A stretch of DNA of 5,483 bases, taken from Flavobacteriaceae bacterium TMED220 (lineage in GTDB: Bacteria; Bacteroidota; Bacteroidia; Flavobacteriales; Flavobacteriaceae). Below, piece after piece: positions 5,443 to 5,483 of this stretch. The DNA lies in the NCBI GenBank assembly GCA_002169155.2, contig NHJR02000029.1, forward strand, positions 1 to 5,483, given 5' to 3'. Every line of letters begins with the position of its first letter. Within the stretch, counting starts at the first letter, position 1. Both the position numbers and the translations under genes were made by a program. The notes beneath the pieces were generated by a model, which saw only the letters and a list, made by a program, of their open reading frames with translations, searched no databases and had not been told where the DNA came from.

Positions 5443-5483
5443 TTGGCAAATTTAAAAGAAATAAGAAATAGAATTGCATCGGT
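5443..5483 (+). CDS. atpG: F-type ATP synthase subunit gamma, N-terminal start (partial)
   Basis: Thirteen complete codons before the window edge read MANLKEIRNRIAS when the TTG at 5443-5445 is taken as start. This is the conserved N-terminus of gamma, the central rotor shaft, whose first helix lies inside the alpha/beta hexamer. Start choice is forced: an in-frame TAA lies at 5428-5430 and no ATG, GTG or other TTG occurs in frame between it and 5443. A short AGGTG at 5436-5440 resembles a Shine-Dalgarno core but is only 2 bases from the start. The gap from the atpA stop is 16 bases. The rest of the gene lies outside the window. Confidence 0.9.
   Translation, partial: MANLKEIRNRIAS

Noticed and set aside
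1..5483. CRISPR array, insertion sequence, tRNA or rRNA gene, or riboswitch
   Set aside because: No spaced direct repeats, transposase, terminal repeats, tRNA-like cloverleaf or conserved aptamer were seen; the window is almost fully occupied by ordinary genes.

Overview
The window carries most of an F-type ATP synthase operon, with a Bacteroidota-type accessory block in front of it, all on the + strand. The organism is most likely an AT-rich member of the Bacteroidota, probably a marine or host-associated flavobacterium. Four things point there: the gene order (bactofilin, AtpZ, small four-helix protein, atpB-E-F-H-A-G), the subunit a with a signal peptide and a long periplasmic N-terminal domain, the near absence of Shine-Dalgarno sequences, and a TAnnTTTG-type -7 box ahead of atpB. 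Codons and spacers are strongly A/T biased. The species cannot be named from this window.

Layout. Positions 1-312 hold the C-terminal 103 codons of an upstream gene, possibly the PorW/SprE-type TPR lipoprotein often found beside this locus in flavobacteria. A bactofilin follows (325-705). It overlaps a GTG-started AtpZ-like two-helix protein (689-895), which in turn overlaps a four-helix membrane protein resembling DUF6168 (885-1277). A 122-bp spacer (1278-1399) contains the best promoter candidate. Then come atpB (1400-2503), atpE (2546-2737), atpF (2794-3294), atpH (3294-3842), atpA (3849-5426) and the first 13 codons plus two bases of atpG (5443 to the window edge). An 8-bp perfect inverted repeat sits between atpE and atpF.

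How the genes work together. Subunits a, b and c form the membrane Fo motor, and b plus delta form the peripheral stator. Alpha and gamma belong to F1. AtpZ and the DUF6168-like protein occupy the place where other bacteria encode AtpI/AtpZ, so a role in c-ring assembly or cation supply is plausible. The beta and epsilon genes (atpD, atpC) are not in the window; in flavobacteria they usually lie in a separate cluster. Key residues (a-Arg297, c-Glu53, alpha Walker A/B, alpha Arg390) are present, so the enzyme looks functional, and the c subunit lacks the known Na+ ligands, which suggests H+ coupling.

I do not see a new defence, mobile or regulatory system. The points most worth a second look are the bactofilin/ATP synthase linkage, the uncharacterised DUF6168-like protein with its T-tract-rich coding start, the periplasmic domain of subunit a, the hairpin after atpE, and the forced TTG start of atpG.
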